In this document: positions 1 through 8,563 of the stretch, one piece after another | How the letters are laid out: each line of letters starts with the position of its first letter | Position numbering within the stretch: position 1 is the first letter of the stretch | Assembly: GCF_900113435.1 (NCBI RefSeq) | Contig: NZ_FOPG01000001.1 | Span: 1,397,240-1,461,239 of the forward strand | DNA from: Sulfitobacter dubius | Lineage (GTDB): Bacteria > Pseudomonadota > Alphaproteobacteria > Rhodobacterales > Rhodobacteraceae | DNA length: 64,000 nt | Reading direction: 5' to 3' | The notes under the pieces: generated by a model | What the model saw: the letters and a program-made list of their open reading frames with translations, nothing else | What the model was told of the DNA's origin: nothing | Databases searched by the model: none | Program-made: the position numbers and the translations under genes

Positions 1-1
1 C

Positions 2-586
2 AGTTTCCGGACCTCTGACATGTTCATCGAAGGTTGGGAAGCGCCCGAATATAACCCAGAGCTGGCGCGCCAGATGCTTCAGGAGGCGGGTTACAAAGGC
101 GATCCGATCCCATTCCGTCTCCTGAACAATTATTACATCAATCAGGTGCCGAACGGACAGATCCTCACTGAGATGTGGAACCAAGTCGGCCTGAACGTCG
201 AGATCAAGATGAAGGAGAACTGGGGTCAGATTCTTGCTCAAGACAGTCCGCGAGGGGTACGCGACTGGTCTGCTTCCAACACGATCAACGATCCGATTTC
301 GCCGATGGTGGTGCAATTTGGGCCGAATGGTTCAGCCCAGCAGAACCGCGAGTGGACGAATGTAGAGTTCAACGATCTCTGTCAGGTGATGGAGACTTCG
401 ACAGACCGCGCCAAGCGCAAACAAGCCATCGCGCGGATGCTGACAATCGCCGAGCGCGAAGACCCGGCTTACAATATCCTGCACCAGAACGCGGTCTTCA
501 CAGGCATGCGGTCGAACCTAAATTGGAAGGCGGCTCCCGCCTTTGCAATGGATTTCCGCGCTTCGAACTGGCCCGGCCAATCCTAA
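2..586 (+). CDS. ABC transporter substrate-binding protein, family 5 (C-terminal part, 5' end outside window)
   Basis: This is the C-terminal end of a periplasmic solute-binding protein of the peptide/opine/nickel type (SBP family 5). The reading frame is open from base 2, so the start lies upstream of the window. Visible features are the family's C-terminal pattern: a YNPELARQMLQEAGY segment near the beginning, the motif 'MWNQVGLNVEIK', and a late 'NWPGQS' terminus. It is followed directly by two ATPase genes and two permease genes on the same strand, so it delivers the substrate to that importer. The substrate cannot be read from this fragment; peptides, opines or phosphorylated sugars are all possible for the family. 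Confidence 0.9.
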   Translation, partial: SFRTSDMFIEGWEAPEYNPELARQMLQEAGYKGDPIPFRLLNNYYINQVPNGQILTEMWNQVGLNVEIKMKENWGQILAQDSPRGVRDWSASNTINDPISPMVVQFGPNGSAQQNREWTNVEFNDLCQVMETSTDRAKRKQAIARMLTIAEREDPAYNILHQNAVFTGMRSNLNWKAAPAFAMDFRASNWPGQS

Positions 587-649
587 TCTATGGCGGCGCG
601 TGCCCAACTCGGCACGCGCCCTATGCTTTTCGCTAGGGATTTTCTTATC

Positions 650-1639
650 ATGAACAATCTGGTCGAGATCAGAAACCTGCGGGTTGCCTTTGATGGCGTA
701 CCGGTACTGCATGGCATCGATCTTGATGTGGCTCCCGGAGAAGCCTTAGGGCTGGTCGGAGAAAGTGGCTGCGGCAAGTCTGTGACGTGGCTCGCCGCGC
801 TTGGTCTATTGCCGGGTAAAGCCAGCGTAAGCGGTTCGGTCTACCTGCAAGGGCAGGATTTGACAGGCGCGCCGCGCCAAGCGTTGGAGCGGGTGCGCGG
901 GAAACGCGTTGCCATGATTTTTCAAGACCCCTCGAGCGCGCTTAACCCCGTGATCCGGGTAGGCCGGCAAATCATCGAAGCACTGCGGTTACATCGTGGA
1001 CTTGCAGGGACTGCAGCGAAGACCGAAGCGTTGCGATTGATGGACCTTGTCGGCATTCCCGACGCGCGCAACCGATTCAATCTTTACACCCATGAATTCT
1101 CCGGCGGACAAGCACAACGTTTGATGATCGCGATGGCGCTTGCGGGCGAGCCTGACCTGCTTATCGCCGATGAGCCCACAACTGCGCTCGACGCCACAAT
1201 ACAGGCACAGATTCTCGACCTGTTGATCACTTTACGTCATGAGATGTCGATGGCGACAGTTTTTATCAGCCATGACCTCGCGGCTGTGGCCCAGGTCTGC
1301 GAACGCGTCTGCGTGATGTATGCGGGCAAGATCGTCGAAGAAGGCCCTGTCGCACAACTTTTTGACACACCGCGCCACCCTTACACTCAGGGGTTGTTCG
1401 ACGCGATACCTTCACTCTCTGGGCCGCGGCGGCGATTGGTGCCGATCCCCGGGACCGTACCAGATCCGCGCCACTTGCCGACAGGCTGCGCGTTTGAGCC
1501 CCGTTGCGCACGCGCACGCACGTTTTGCACGCAGCATCGCCCAGAACTGCTGCCCCAGCCGGAAGGCCGCCAGTTGGCATGCGCCTATCCCGTGCCAGTC
1601 GCGCAGGACGCTGTGCAGCCAGAGGAGGAATATCAATGA
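650..1639 (+). CDS. Dipeptide/oligopeptide-type ABC transporter ATP-binding protein (DppD/OppD-like)
   Basis: Cytoplasmic ATPase of the peptide/opine-type importer, 329 aa from the ATG at 650 ([10 protein letters not shown]). An earlier in-frame ATG at 590 would add 20 residues that do not resemble the family. Walker A GESGCGKS is at about residues 37-44, the Q-loop FQDP near 91, the signature SGGQAQR near 151-157 and Walker B LLIADEP near 170-176. The C-terminal oligo_HPY extension, with a cysteine pair in GCAFEPRC, is present, as in OppD/DppD proteins. Its stop overlaps the next ATPase gene by 4 nt (ATGA), so the two ATPases are translationally coupled. Confidence 0.93.
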   Translation: MNNLVEIRNLRVAFDGVPVLHGIDLDVAPGEALGLVGESGCGKSVTWLAALGLLPGKASVSGSVYLQGQDLTGAPRQALERVRGKRVAMIFQDPSSALNPVIRVGRQIIEALRLHRGLAGTAAKTEALRLMDLVGIPDARNRFNLYTHEFSGGQAQRLMIAMALAGEPDLLIADEPTTALDATIQAQILDLLITLRHEMSMATVFISHDLAAVAQVCERVCVMYAGKIVEEGPVAQLFDTPRHPYTQGLFDAIPSLSGPRRRLVPIPGTVPDPRHLPTGCAFEPRCARARTFCTQHRPELLPQPEGRQLACAYPVPVAQDAVQPEEEYQ

Positions 1640-2619
1640 GCCCTCTGCTAGAGGCCCGCGACTTGGTGCGTATCTATCAAACCCGCCGTGGTTTGCTGGG
1701 GCGCCCCTCAAATGTACGGGCTGTGGATGGGGTCAGCCTTAAGGTCAGACGCGGTGAAACGTTGGGGGTGGTGGGCGAGAGCGGCTCGGGCAAATCCTCT
1801 CTAGGACGCATGCTTTTGGGAATTGATACGGCGCAGGGTGGCGCTGTCTATACCAACGGGAAGGCTATGCCTGTTTTTGGTTCCCCCGAGTGGCGCTCCC
1901 TGCGGGCACGTATTCAAATGATCTATCAAGACCCCCTGGCCGCGTTGGACCGGCGAATTAGCGTGGCAGAACAACTGCGTGAACCACTGGATATTCACCG
2001 AATTGGTGATTCCGAAAGCCGCATGGCGCGCGTCCACGAAGTGATGCTGTCGGTCGGTCTGCGCCTCGACCAAGCCGATAAGTTTCCTCATGAACTCTCA
2101 GGGGGGCAACGGCAGCGTGTCGTTATTGCGCGGGCCCTTATGACCGAACCCGAGCTGCTGGTCTGTGACGAGCCTGTTTCGGCGCTTGACGTATCCATTC
2201 AGGCGCAGGTGGTGAACCTGCTGGCTGACCTGCAGCACGACCGGGGCCTTGGCATGGTCTTTATCAGCCATGATCTAAAGGTCGTCCGTAACCTTTGTGA
2301 TCGGGTCGCGGTGATGTATCTGGGCCGCATCGTTGAGGAGGGCCCCGCCGATACGATATTCAGTGACCCGCAGCATCCCTATACTCAGGCTTTGGTCTCT
2401 TCAGTGCCACAACCCGGCCGTGCGCTTAAAAGCCGCATCATACTTCAGGGTGAACCGCCAAACCCCGGCAACCGCCCGCCCGGCTGCGCCTTTCATCCGC
2501 GCTGCCATAAGGCTGAGGACATCTGCCGCCACACCGTTCCCGAAACCCGAAGTGCCGGCGTCGAGTGCCGCGCGGCTTGCCATTTCGCTGGCCACGCATC
2601 GCTGCGTGAACTGGCTTGA
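1636..2619 (+). CDS. Dipeptide/oligopeptide-type ABC transporter ATP-binding protein (DppF/OppF-like)
   Basis: Second ATPase of the heterodimeric importer, 327 aa. The ATG at 1636 is chosen because it overlaps the upstream stop as ATGA and has a strong GAGGAGG ribosome site a few bases before it; the longer in-frame opening from 1504 lies inside the previous gene. Walker A GESGSGKS is at about residues 47-54, the signature is LSGGQRQR, Walker B is LLVCDEP, and the oligo_HPY tail carries GCAFHPRC. DppF/OppF-type subunits pair with a DppD/OppD-type partner, exactly as arranged here. Substrate is unknown. Confidence 0.93.
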   Translation: MSPLLEARDLVRIYQTRRGLLGRPSNVRAVDGVSLKVRRGETLGVVGESGSGKSSLGRMLLGIDTAQGGAVYTNGKAMPVFGSPEWRSLRARIQMIYQDPLAALDRRISVAEQLREPLDIHRIGDSESRMARVHEVMLSVGLRLDQADKFPHELSGGQRQRVVIARALMTEPELLVCDEPVSALDVSIQAQVVNLLADLQHDRGLGMVFISHDLKVVRNLCDRVAVMYLGRIVEEGPADTIFSDPQHPYTQALVSSVPQPGRALKSRIILQGEPPNPGNRPPGCAFHPRCHKAEDICRHTVPETRSAGVECRAACHFAGHASLRELA

Positions 2620-2632
2620 ACAGGAGCCATAA

Positions 2633-3562
2633 GTGATACGTTTCGTAACCTCCCGCCTCTTCCGGGCCGGGCTGACGGTCTTGTCGGTGATGACATTTGC
2701 CTTTGTGGTGCTACGCATGTCGGGAGACCCTGCACAGGTGTTGTTGGGACCGGATGTGCCGCAGAATGTGGTGCAGGATTTCCGCGACCGCTGGGGGCTC
2801 GATGACCCGATCTGGCGCCAGTATCTCTCTTACCTTCAAGCTATGATGCAAGGCGACTTTGGCCTGTCGATGCGCGACCGTTCACCCGCCATTGACCTTG
2901 TGATGCAGCGTATTCCGGCCACGTTACAATTGACGATCCCTGCGCTGATCCTGCAACTGGCCTTCGGCATCCCGGCAGGTATCTACGCCGCCCTAAAGCA
3001 GGGCACACTGGCAGATCGGAGTGTGATTGTCGCGGCGATCGTCGGGTTCACCGTCCCTTCCTTCGTAATGGGTTTGCTGCTGGTTTTGATCTTCGCCGTC
3101 ACCTTAGGAGCTTTGCCCTCCGGCGGGGCGAGCAGTTGGCAACATGCGATTCTACCTGTGCTTACCATGAGCATCGGCGGCATCGGCGTTCTGGCCCGCT
3201 TTTCGCGCTCCGCGATGATTGAGGTGATGGGCGCGCCCTATATTCGCACAGCCTCTGCCAAAGGGGTCAGCTGGAGCGATGTTGTCCGCAACCACGCGCT
3301 ACCAAATGCAGCGGTGCCGATCGTGACAATCGTAGGCTTCATGGTGGGCTCGTTAATTGCTGGTGCCATCATCGTTGAAACAATATTTAGCTGGCCGGGC
3401 ATGGGGCGGTTGCTGATTGTGTCCGTCACCAATCGGGACCTGGCGGTGGTGCAATGTATCTTGCTGCTGGTCGCCGCCGTTATGGTGGTGTCAAACTTAA
3501 CAGTTGACCTCCTTTACGGCTGGCTTGACCCGCGCCTGCGCCAGACAACCTCCGCACATTAA
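2633..3562 (+). CDS. ABC transporter permease (DppB/OppB-like)
   Basis: Inner-membrane permease of the same importer, 309 aa, starting at a GTG at 2633 preceded by an AGGAG site. It has an N-terminal membrane segment, a family-typical 'GDFGLSMRDRSP' loop, further hydrophobic helices and the cytoplasmic coupling loop 'YIRTASAKGVSWSDVVRNHALPN' region (about residues 203-225) that contacts the ATPase. Length matches DppB-type permeases (300-340 aa). It lies 13 nt after the ATPase gene and 9 nt before the second permease, so all are one operon. Confidence 0.93.
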   Translation: MIRFVTSRLFRAGLTVLSVMTFAFVVLRMSGDPAQVLLGPDVPQNVVQDFRDRWGLDDPIWRQYLSYLQAMMQGDFGLSMRDRSPAIDLVMQRIPATLQLTIPALILQLAFGIPAGIYAALKQGTLADRSVIVAAIVGFTVPSFVMGLLLVLIFAVTLGALPSGGASSWQHAILPVLTMSIGGIGVLARFSRSAMIEVMGAPYIRTASAKGVSWSDVVRNHALPNAAVPIVTIVGFMVGSLIAGAIIVETIFSWPGMGRLLIVSVTNRDLAVVQCILLLVAAVMVVSNLTVDLLYGWLDPRLRQTTSAH

Positions 3563-3571
3563 GGAACTGAC

Positions 3572-4426
3572 ATGACTGTCACTACCGTCAATCCCCCGCG
3601 TTTTGCCAAACGCCGCCGCGCGCGGTTACCCTTCACCGTGCAACTGGCGTTATTTTGGCTTTTGGCGATGGTCATTTGCGCGCTTTTTGTAGATCTGCTG
3701 CGGCCCTATCCGATCACCCAGATGAACCTCAGCACACGGCTCGCTCCCCCGGGCACGCCGGGGCATTGGTTGGGTACAGATGAATTGGGCCGCGACGTGC
3801 TATCGCGACTGATCCAGTCGGTCCGGTCCTCACTGGTTATCGCTTTTGGGGCGACCCTACTTTCGGCCTTCTTTGGCACATTGCTGGGCTTCATGGCGGC
3901 CAAGTTCCGCGGCGTGGTGGAGCATGTGGTCGTGATGTTGGCGGATTTTCAAGCCGCACTGCCCTTCCTGATTATGTCGCTGGCGGTCCTCGCGTTCTTC
4001 GGATCATCTATGCTGTTGCTTGTGTGCCTAATGGGTTTTTACGGATGGGAACGTTATGCTCGGATCACCCGCGGGCTTGCCATTTCAGCAAGTGCTCAAG
4101 GATACGCCGCTGCTGTGGTTCAACTTGGTGCAAAGCCATCGCGGGTCTATCTACGCCACATTCTTCCCAATGTTGCATCGACGTTGATCGTCTCCATGAC
4201 ACTCACTTTCCCTGAAATTATCTTGATGGAGTCCAGCCTTTCGTTCCTAGGTCTTGGGGTGCAGCCGCCCGATACAAGCCTTGGCAATATGGTCGGCTTT
4301 GGGCGGGAATATCTCACCACGGCACCATGGATCATGCTGTCACCTGCCGTTGTCATCGTGCTGACAACATTAGCTATTTCATTGGCCGGCGACTGGCTGC
4401 GGGACCGTCTGGACCCAACACTCTAG
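3572..4426 (+). CDS. ABC transporter permease (DppC/OppC-like)
   Basis: Second inner-membrane permease of the importer, 284 aa. The N-terminus has the basic stretch and first transmembrane helix usual for DppC proteins, followed by 'GTDELGRDVLSRLI' (residues about 67-80), the conserved periplasmic/loop signature of this subfamily. The ATPase-coupling loop is at 'GAKPSRVYLRHILPN'. It is the last gene of the operon; a strong bidirectional hairpin follows at 4473-4498. Confidence 0.93.
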   Translation: MTVTTVNPPRFAKRRRARLPFTVQLALFWLLAMVICALFVDLLRPYPITQMNLSTRLAPPGTPGHWLGTDELGRDVLSRLIQSVRSSLVIAFGATLLSAFFGTLLGFMAAKFRGVVEHVVVMLADFQAALPFLIMSLAVLAFFGSSMLLLVCLMGFYGWERYARITRGLAISASAQGYAAAVVQLGAKPSRVYLRHILPNVASTLIVSMTLTFPEIILMESSLSFLGLGVQPPDTSLGNMVGFGREYLTTAPWIMLSPAVVIVLTTLAISLAGDWLRDRLDPTL

Positions 4427-4472
4427 AAATGGAACCAAGGTTTGGGAGGTGCCGCGGTTACGGTGGTAAAAA

Positions 4473-4498
4473 AAAGGGCGGCCTGCTGGCCGCCCTTT
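4473..4498. terminator. Bidirectional Rho-independent terminator between convergent operons
   Basis: A perfect 11-bp inverted repeat (AAAGGGCGGCC, loop TGCT, GGCCGCCCTTT) lies between the DppC-like gene and the oppositely oriented phosphoesterase gene. A run of A precedes the left arm, giving a U-tract for minus-strand transcripts, and the right arm ends in TTT for plus-strand transcripts. It can therefore end both operons. Confidence 0.88.
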
Positions 4499-4502
4499 GT
4501 GG

Positions 4503-5288
4503 TTAACGCGTAACGATCACAGCGCTGCTATCGATATAGTTGTCAAAATGCACCAAGGTCTGATCCGCATCGGCAAGGATCACTGCCATCTGTGCCGGGC
4601 CATCAAGTTCTTCGAACGTACCGCCATCAAGATTGACAGTTACGTTGTAATGGTTCCCTGACAGGGTGGTGAAGGGAATGCCCCTCCACAGCGCAGTAGA
4701 ATTATAATGTACATGGCCGGCAATCACCTGCCGAATGTCGCCGTGTGTTGCGAGAAGGTTGGCCAATCGCGCGCCGTCGCGCAGGATAATGCGGTCGACC
4801 CGCGTGAAGAGCGGGTTTGCGTGGTGGTGCAAGATGACGATGACGGGCTTGTCCGCAGCCTCCAGCAACCTTTCTTCCAGCCAGTCATATTGCGCATCGG
4901 TGAGCACGCCCGGATGGATTCCAGGCTCCGAAGAGTCGAGCAAGATGGTCCGGTAACCCTTGTGATCTATCACCTTATCAATGCAGCCGGTCTCTGCTTC
5001 ATAGTCTTTACCGAAGACTTCCAGAAAAACAGGCCGATTATCATGATTGCCTAGGGTGATATGGCAAGGAACGGTTAGTTCCGAAAGGATCGACTGCAAC
5101 CGGACATAGGCTTCCGCCTCCCCCAGATCGGCCAAATCCCCCGCCAAAACGCAAAAGTCCGCATCCGCATGGCGCGCATTAATGGCCGCCACGCCGCGTG
5201 CCAACCGGTCTGCAGTATCAAGCGTGTGGGTTGTCTCCCCTTCGCGTACGATGTGTAAGTCGCTTAGTACAACGATCTTGAGTGTCAT
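4503..5288 (-). CDS. Calcineurin-like metallophosphoesterase (CpdA/GpdQ-type)
   Basis: Predicted cytoplasmic dimetal phosphodiesterase, 261 aa, without signal peptide. All metal-ligand motifs of the class III phosphodiesterase fold are visible: D10-x-H12 (DLH), G50-D51, G80-N-H-D83, the histidine cluster H154-156 and G191-H-V-H194. The overall plan matches cAMP phosphodiesterase CpdA and glycerophosphodiesterase GpdQ, which cannot be told apart here. It overlaps the upstream TIM-barrel gene by 4 nt, so the two are co-translated. Facing an uptake system, it may cleave an imported phosphodiester; that is inference, and cyclic-nucleotide hydrolysis is the alternative. Confidence 0.82.
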   Translation of the reverse strand: MTLKIVVLSDLHIVREGETTHTLDTADRLARGVAAINARHADADFCVLAGDLADLGEAEAYVRLQSILSELTVPCHITLGNHDNRPVFLEVFGKDYEAETGCIDKVIDHKGYRTILLDSSEPGIHPGVLTDAQYDWLEERLLEAADKPVIVILHHHANPLFTRVDRIILRDGARLANLLATHGDIRQVIAGHVHYNSTALWRGIPFTTLSGNHYNVTVNLDGGTFEELDGPAQMAVILADADQTLVHFDNYIDSSAVIVTR

Positions 5289-6100
5289 TGGCCAAGCCCC
5301 TCACGTGTCAGGTAACCAATCGATGCTGGAATGCCAGCTTTGTTGCGGAGCTCCATGATCAGGCGTGGTTGTTCTTCCAGTTTGGCAAGCGCGCGGAAGA
5401 CGGCATGCCAGCGGATCGTTCCTTCGCCAATCGCCCAATGCCGGTCAGCATAACCATCAGCGTCTTGTAAATGAACATGGTCCAGCAAGCCCGCTGCGGC
5501 GCGCACGTAATAATCCACCGGCGGCCCGCCATTGGTGCCATGGGCATAGTGGGCGTGGCCCGTGTCGATCGACAGGCGCACCGCGGGAGAGTCAAAACTT
5601 TCCACCAATAGCCGACGGTCACGCGGGGCAATGTCTTCAATGTTTTCAATGACCAGCGTCACACCCTGATCTTCCGCACGCTTCACGGCACCTGAAAGCG
5701 TCGCATGGGTGTTTTGAACCACCATGTCGCGGGCATTCTCAAGGTTGTCGAAGTTATTGTAGTCCCAAGCAGTATAAGGCGAGTGAAGCACCATCTGCGT
5801 TGCCCCGACAGCCTGGCAAACATCTAACCCTTGGTTAACCCGTTTGGTCACCACCGCGCGAACTTCCGGGTCATTTGAATGGATGGTGAAGCCCCAAAAG
5901 GGTCCGTGGATACCCAAACGCCCGGTATAGCCATCCAAAAGTGTGTTGATCCGGTCTGCTTCGGGCTGCCAATCCCCCCCCAGCACGTCAGGCGCGTGAA
6001 AGGATTGGAGTTCGAGATCGCGCTGCTTTTCAAGTATCCAATCGCGGTATGTTTCAAGGTCTGCGGTGCCAAGCGCCGCGCCGATGACGGGAGGGGTCAT
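5285..6100 (-). CDS. Sugar phosphate isomerase/epimerase-like TIM-barrel protein
   Basis: 271-aa protein of the xylose-isomerase-like TIM-barrel superfamily (AP_endonuc_2). Barrel-strand signatures are visible: 'LGIHGPFWGF', 'VLHSPY', a metal-binding Glu in 'LVIENIED', Asp/His in 'LSIDTGHAHYA', and His/Asp in 'DHVHLQDADG', ending with 'IMELRN'. These are typical of divalent-metal isomerases and epimerases acting on sugars or polyols. It is first in a two-gene operon with the metallophosphoesterase (ATGA overlap). The specific substrate is unknown. About 950 bp of gene-poor DNA lies upstream. Confidence 0.78.
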   Translation of the reverse strand: MTPPVIGAALGTADLETYRDWILEKQRDLELQSFHAPDVLGGDWQPEADRINTLLDGYTGRLGIHGPFWGFTIHSNDPEVRAVVTKRVNQGLDVCQAVGATQMVLHSPYTAWDYNNFDNLENARDMVVQNTHATLSGAVKRAEDQGVTLVIENIEDIAPRDRRLLVESFDSPAVRLSIDTGHAHYAHGTNGGPPVDYYVRAAAGLLDHVHLQDADGYADRHWAIGEGTIRWHAVFRALAKLEEQPRLIMELRNKAGIPASIGYLTREGLGQ

Positions 6101-6446
6101 ATTCTGTCCTGTTATTAAGAATCTGCCCCTTTCTTTGCGGCTGTTACATGTTGACCAAGCGAAGGTTCAGTGAAGATTTCGTTACGGGACGTCAAGCAGA
6201 TGTAGATGGGTCTGATGCAGCTTCGCCTTGACGGTTCCTTGAACGTTCGCGACTTCTTACGAGACTGGAAGGGCGAGCGTAAGCGTGCTCAGCAAAGGTG
6301 GGGTTCAATCACCCTGACGAGGAACGGTTTCCGGATCGTCGGAATTTACAGCCCTACGGATTTGAAATTCGCACGAAGCCTCCATCACGGCTAAGCGCAG
6401 CCCCGGAAAGGACCTGTCGCGGTTTGATGCCGCCCCAGGTGCTCGT

Positions 6447-6587
6447 TTAAGCCACGTTCCTTTCGAAACCGACGGGGCTTTTCCAGCCCAATGCTGAGTG
6501 GCGGCGAGGTGGATTATAGAAGCCGTTGATGTATCCGAAGATTGCCATCTCAGCTTGTTGCCGTGTTGCCCATGATTGCAGGACGCA
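6447..6587 (-). pseudogene. IS3-family transposase OrfB remnant (C-terminal 46 codons)
   Basis: Reading the minus strand upstream of the TAA at 6447-6449 gives a 46-residue peptide containing 'YINGFYNPPRRHSALGWKSP' and the end 'VGFERNVA'. The pattern YI..FYN..RRHSALG..SP is the characteristic C-terminus of IS3-family OrfB integrase-core transposases. An in-frame stop lies immediately upstream (6588-6590), and no DDE core precedes it, so only the tail of the element survives. The bases between about 6395 and 6446 may be the old IS terminal region, but no partner inverted repeat was found. Confidence 0.82.
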
Positions 6588-6709
6588 TCAGAGAAGTTAC
6601 AAAGTGATTTGGCCGAGTGTAACGCGTACGGGCATCCCTAGATTTCTTCGTTTTATGGCGCGAGAGGTTGGCTGGCACTCAAAAGAACCTCGATAATATG
6701 ACAATCTCA

Positions 6710-6895
6710 AAATGACGGATAATAACCGATCAAGATCCGTTTTGTTTGCCCACCAACATCCTATTGGAAGCACCTGGTTTTCGAACGCTTTGCGACTAAG
6801 GGGACCAAGCCTCTGATCTCATTGTTCCAGAACTTTTTGGTGCCGCCTTCAGCAGCGGGAAACTTCTTTACATAGGTATCAGTCAGTTTCGGGAT
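6710..6895 (-). pseudogene. Tyrosine-recombinase integrase N-terminal remnant with in-frame stop
   Basis: The minus strand encodes a peptide beginning 'IPKLTDTYVKKFPAAEGG', then a W-x-x-E-I-R-G segment, 'VAKRSKTRCFQ', an amber codon at 6761-6763, and then 'DVGGQTKRILIGYYPSF'. This is the N-terminal arm-binding domain (DUF4102/Int_N type) of phage/island integrases, where the stop replaces the usual aromatic residue. The initiator appears as Ile (ATC) and a further stop ends the homology at 6707-6709. No catalytic domain is present. It indicates a past integrated element. Confidence 0.78.
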
Positions 6896-7048
6896 TTTGT
6901 CGGGCGCAATATCATACCTCAGATGGAGCCATGCCCTTTGGCGCGATCAATCGAACAAGCCTGCTTTTGCCAACCGCCCTTCATCAAGGTGGTCGCCAAC
7001 GCCAAGGGGCACTAGCTTATGCCTCACGAACCAAGATGAGGCACGGAA

Positions 7049-7984
7049 ATGGACGCCAGACCGGCTCAGGACCAAAAGCGCGAAGTCGTGATGACCCACG
7101 GTGTTCTGAGTGAGAACCCCGAGGATCTTTTTCATGGCCGTGGCTGGCGGGTCGGGCGCGCAGTGCTTCACGAAGCGGTGCTGCGTCTGTGGAGCGATGA
7201 TGCCTTTGGCATGGCTGGAAACGTGGCCTTTCGCGCGCTGCTGGCGATCTTTCCCTTCCTGATCTTCACCAGTTCGCTGACCGCCTTTGTCGGTGACCGG
7301 TCGATGGCCGATGACCTGATCCATTTCCTGATCGCCATCGTCCCCCCTGCCCTGATTGAACCGATCGTGTCGGAGGTGGAAAAGGTCATGACCGTGCCGC
7401 GCGGCGATCTGCTGAGCGTGGGTATCCTGTTGACCGTCTGGTTCGCCGTGGGCGGGGTCGACGGGGTGCGCGTCGGGCTGAACCGCGCCTATGGGCTTCG
7501 AGAGACGCGGTCGGTCTTCACCATCTACGCGGTGCAGGTGGCCATGGTGCTGCTGGCGAGCCTGATCCTCGTGATCGTGGGCTACCTGCTGGTGCTGGCC
7601 CCTCGGGCCGGGTCTTGGCTGCATATGTTGATGCCGGGATTTGATCCGCGTTCGGTCACCGTGGGGCTGGTCCGCTTTCCCGCCTCGGCCACGATCCTGC
7701 TGGTCGCCCTCTTCGCGGCCCATGTGATCCTGCCCGCCCGTCGCACCAAGTTTAACAACATCTGGCCCGGCGTGGTGGTAACCGCCGTCGCTTGGACCCT
7801 GCTTGCCGTGCTCTTTTCGTCCTATCTGCGGAGCTTTGCCACCTATTCCAGCTATTACGCAGGGATGGCCGGAATCATCGCGGCGCTGTATTTCATGTAT
7901 CTCGCCGCACTGGTGCTGATCTTTGGCGGCGAGTTAAACCGCGCGCTGCGCATTCGCAGACTGGCCCGCGCGATGAGCGATTGA
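7049..7984 (+). CDS. YihY/BrkB-family inner-membrane protein
   Basis: 311-aa polytopic membrane protein. The signature 'GNVAFRALLAIFPFLIF' (about residues 55-71) and the following alternation of hydrophobic helices are those of the YihY/virulence factor BrkB family; about six membrane segments can be counted, ending with 'ALYFMYLAALVLIFGGELN'. The biochemical role of the family is not settled; it was once wrongly named RNase BN. ATG 7049 is used; an internal ATG at 7091 is the alternative start, and neither has a strong ribosome site. It is a single-gene unit convergent with the cytochrome c gene (3 nt between stops). Confidence 0.88.
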   Translation: MDARPAQDQKREVVMTHGVLSENPEDLFHGRGWRVGRAVLHEAVLRLWSDDAFGMAGNVAFRALLAIFPFLIFTSSLTAFVGDRSMADDLIHFLIAIVPPALIEPIVSEVEKVMTVPRGDLLSVGILLTVWFAVGGVDGVRVGLNRAYGLRETRSVFTIYAVQVAMVLLASLILVIVGYLLVLAPRAGSWLHMLMPGFDPRSVTVGLVRFPASATILLVALFAAHVILPARRTKFNNIWPGVVVTAVAWTLLAVLFSSYLRSFATYSSYYAGMAGIIAALYFMYLAALVLIFGGELNRALRIRRLARAMSD

Positions 7985-7987
7985 CCC

Positions 7988-8563
7988 TCAATCCCCTTCA
8001 CAAGGCGTGCCCGCAGCGCCCCAGACCGTCACATCATGCACCAGCGCATCAAGCGATCCTTCGGGCACTGACCGCCCCGCACCGGGGGCGAAACCCCAGT
8101 TTACAAAGGCAGAGTTTTGCAGGTGATCGACCAGTGAGGCGATGTCATGGCCGTCATTGGTCTCAGGGTCGCGCAACTGGGTGCAGACCTCTGCCGAGGT
8201 CTTACCGAGCCACGCCAATTCCACCGGAGGCAGCCGCCACGCATCGTCGATATGCGGCGGGGCGTGGGGCACGGTATTGGCGGCGGCAGAGGTGACGTGA
8301 CAGGCGTCGCAGGGAATGCTTTCGGCTCCGATCTGGCTCTCGCCCGCGCGCACATTCATGCCGTGCACCGCGTCCGGCCCATAGCCCAACGCCTGCCACA
8401 TCGGCTGGCCCTCTTCGCCTACATGGCAGTTGGTGCAGCGCGGGTGCGCGGTGACGGTAAAGATCCGGTCCCAAGCCGCCAGCCCCTCGACGCGATTGGG
8501 ATCGTCCTGCGCGATTGCAGGGGCGGCCAGCATCAGCCCGGCACAGATGGAGAGGTATTTCAT
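7988..8563 (-). CDS. Periplasmic dihaem cytochrome c of the molybdenum hydroxylase operon
   Basis: 191-aa exported protein with a Sec signal peptide (cleavage probably after AIA-Q, near residue 19). Two haem c sites are visible: CTNCH at 43-47 and CDACH at 85-89. It is the last gene of a three-gene operon, overlapping the Mo-subunit gene by 4 nt (ATGA). In related molybdenum hydroxylases exported to the periplasm, a cytochrome c takes electrons from the iron-sulfur subunit; the same role is inferred here. Confidence 0.85.
   Translation of the reverse strand: MKYLSICAGLMLAAPAIAQDDPNRVEGLAAWDRIFTVTAHPRCTNCHVGEEGQPMWQALGYGPDAVHGMNVRAGESQIGAESIPCDACHVTSAAANTVPHAPPHIDDAWRLPPVELAWLGKTSAEVCTQLRDPETNDGHDIASLVDHLQNSAFVNWGFAPGAGRSVPEGSLDALVHDVTVWGAAGTPCEGD

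Larger units (their letters stand above)
6101..7048. other. Gene-poor region with degraded mobile-element remnants
   Basis: No intact gene is supported in this 948-bp stretch between the isomerase-like gene and the BrkB-like gene. It contains an IS3-type transposase 3' remnant (6447-6587) and an integrase N-terminal remnant with an internal stop (6710-6895), described separately. The short open frame at 6206-6394 (62 codons) has no recognisable family features and is not called. A promoter for the minus-strand isomerase operon should lie close to 6100-6200 but no convincing motif was seen. Confidence 0.8.

Noticed and set aside
4503..6100. Assigning the phosphoesterase/TIM-barrel pair to agrocinopine or glycerophosphodiester catabolism
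   Set aside because: Only general family motifs are visible and the binding protein is truncated; kept as a hypothesis in findings, not used for gene names.
6206..6394. 62-codon open frame in the mobile-element scar
   Set aside because: No ribosome site, no recognised family, and located in degraded DNA; not supported as a gene.
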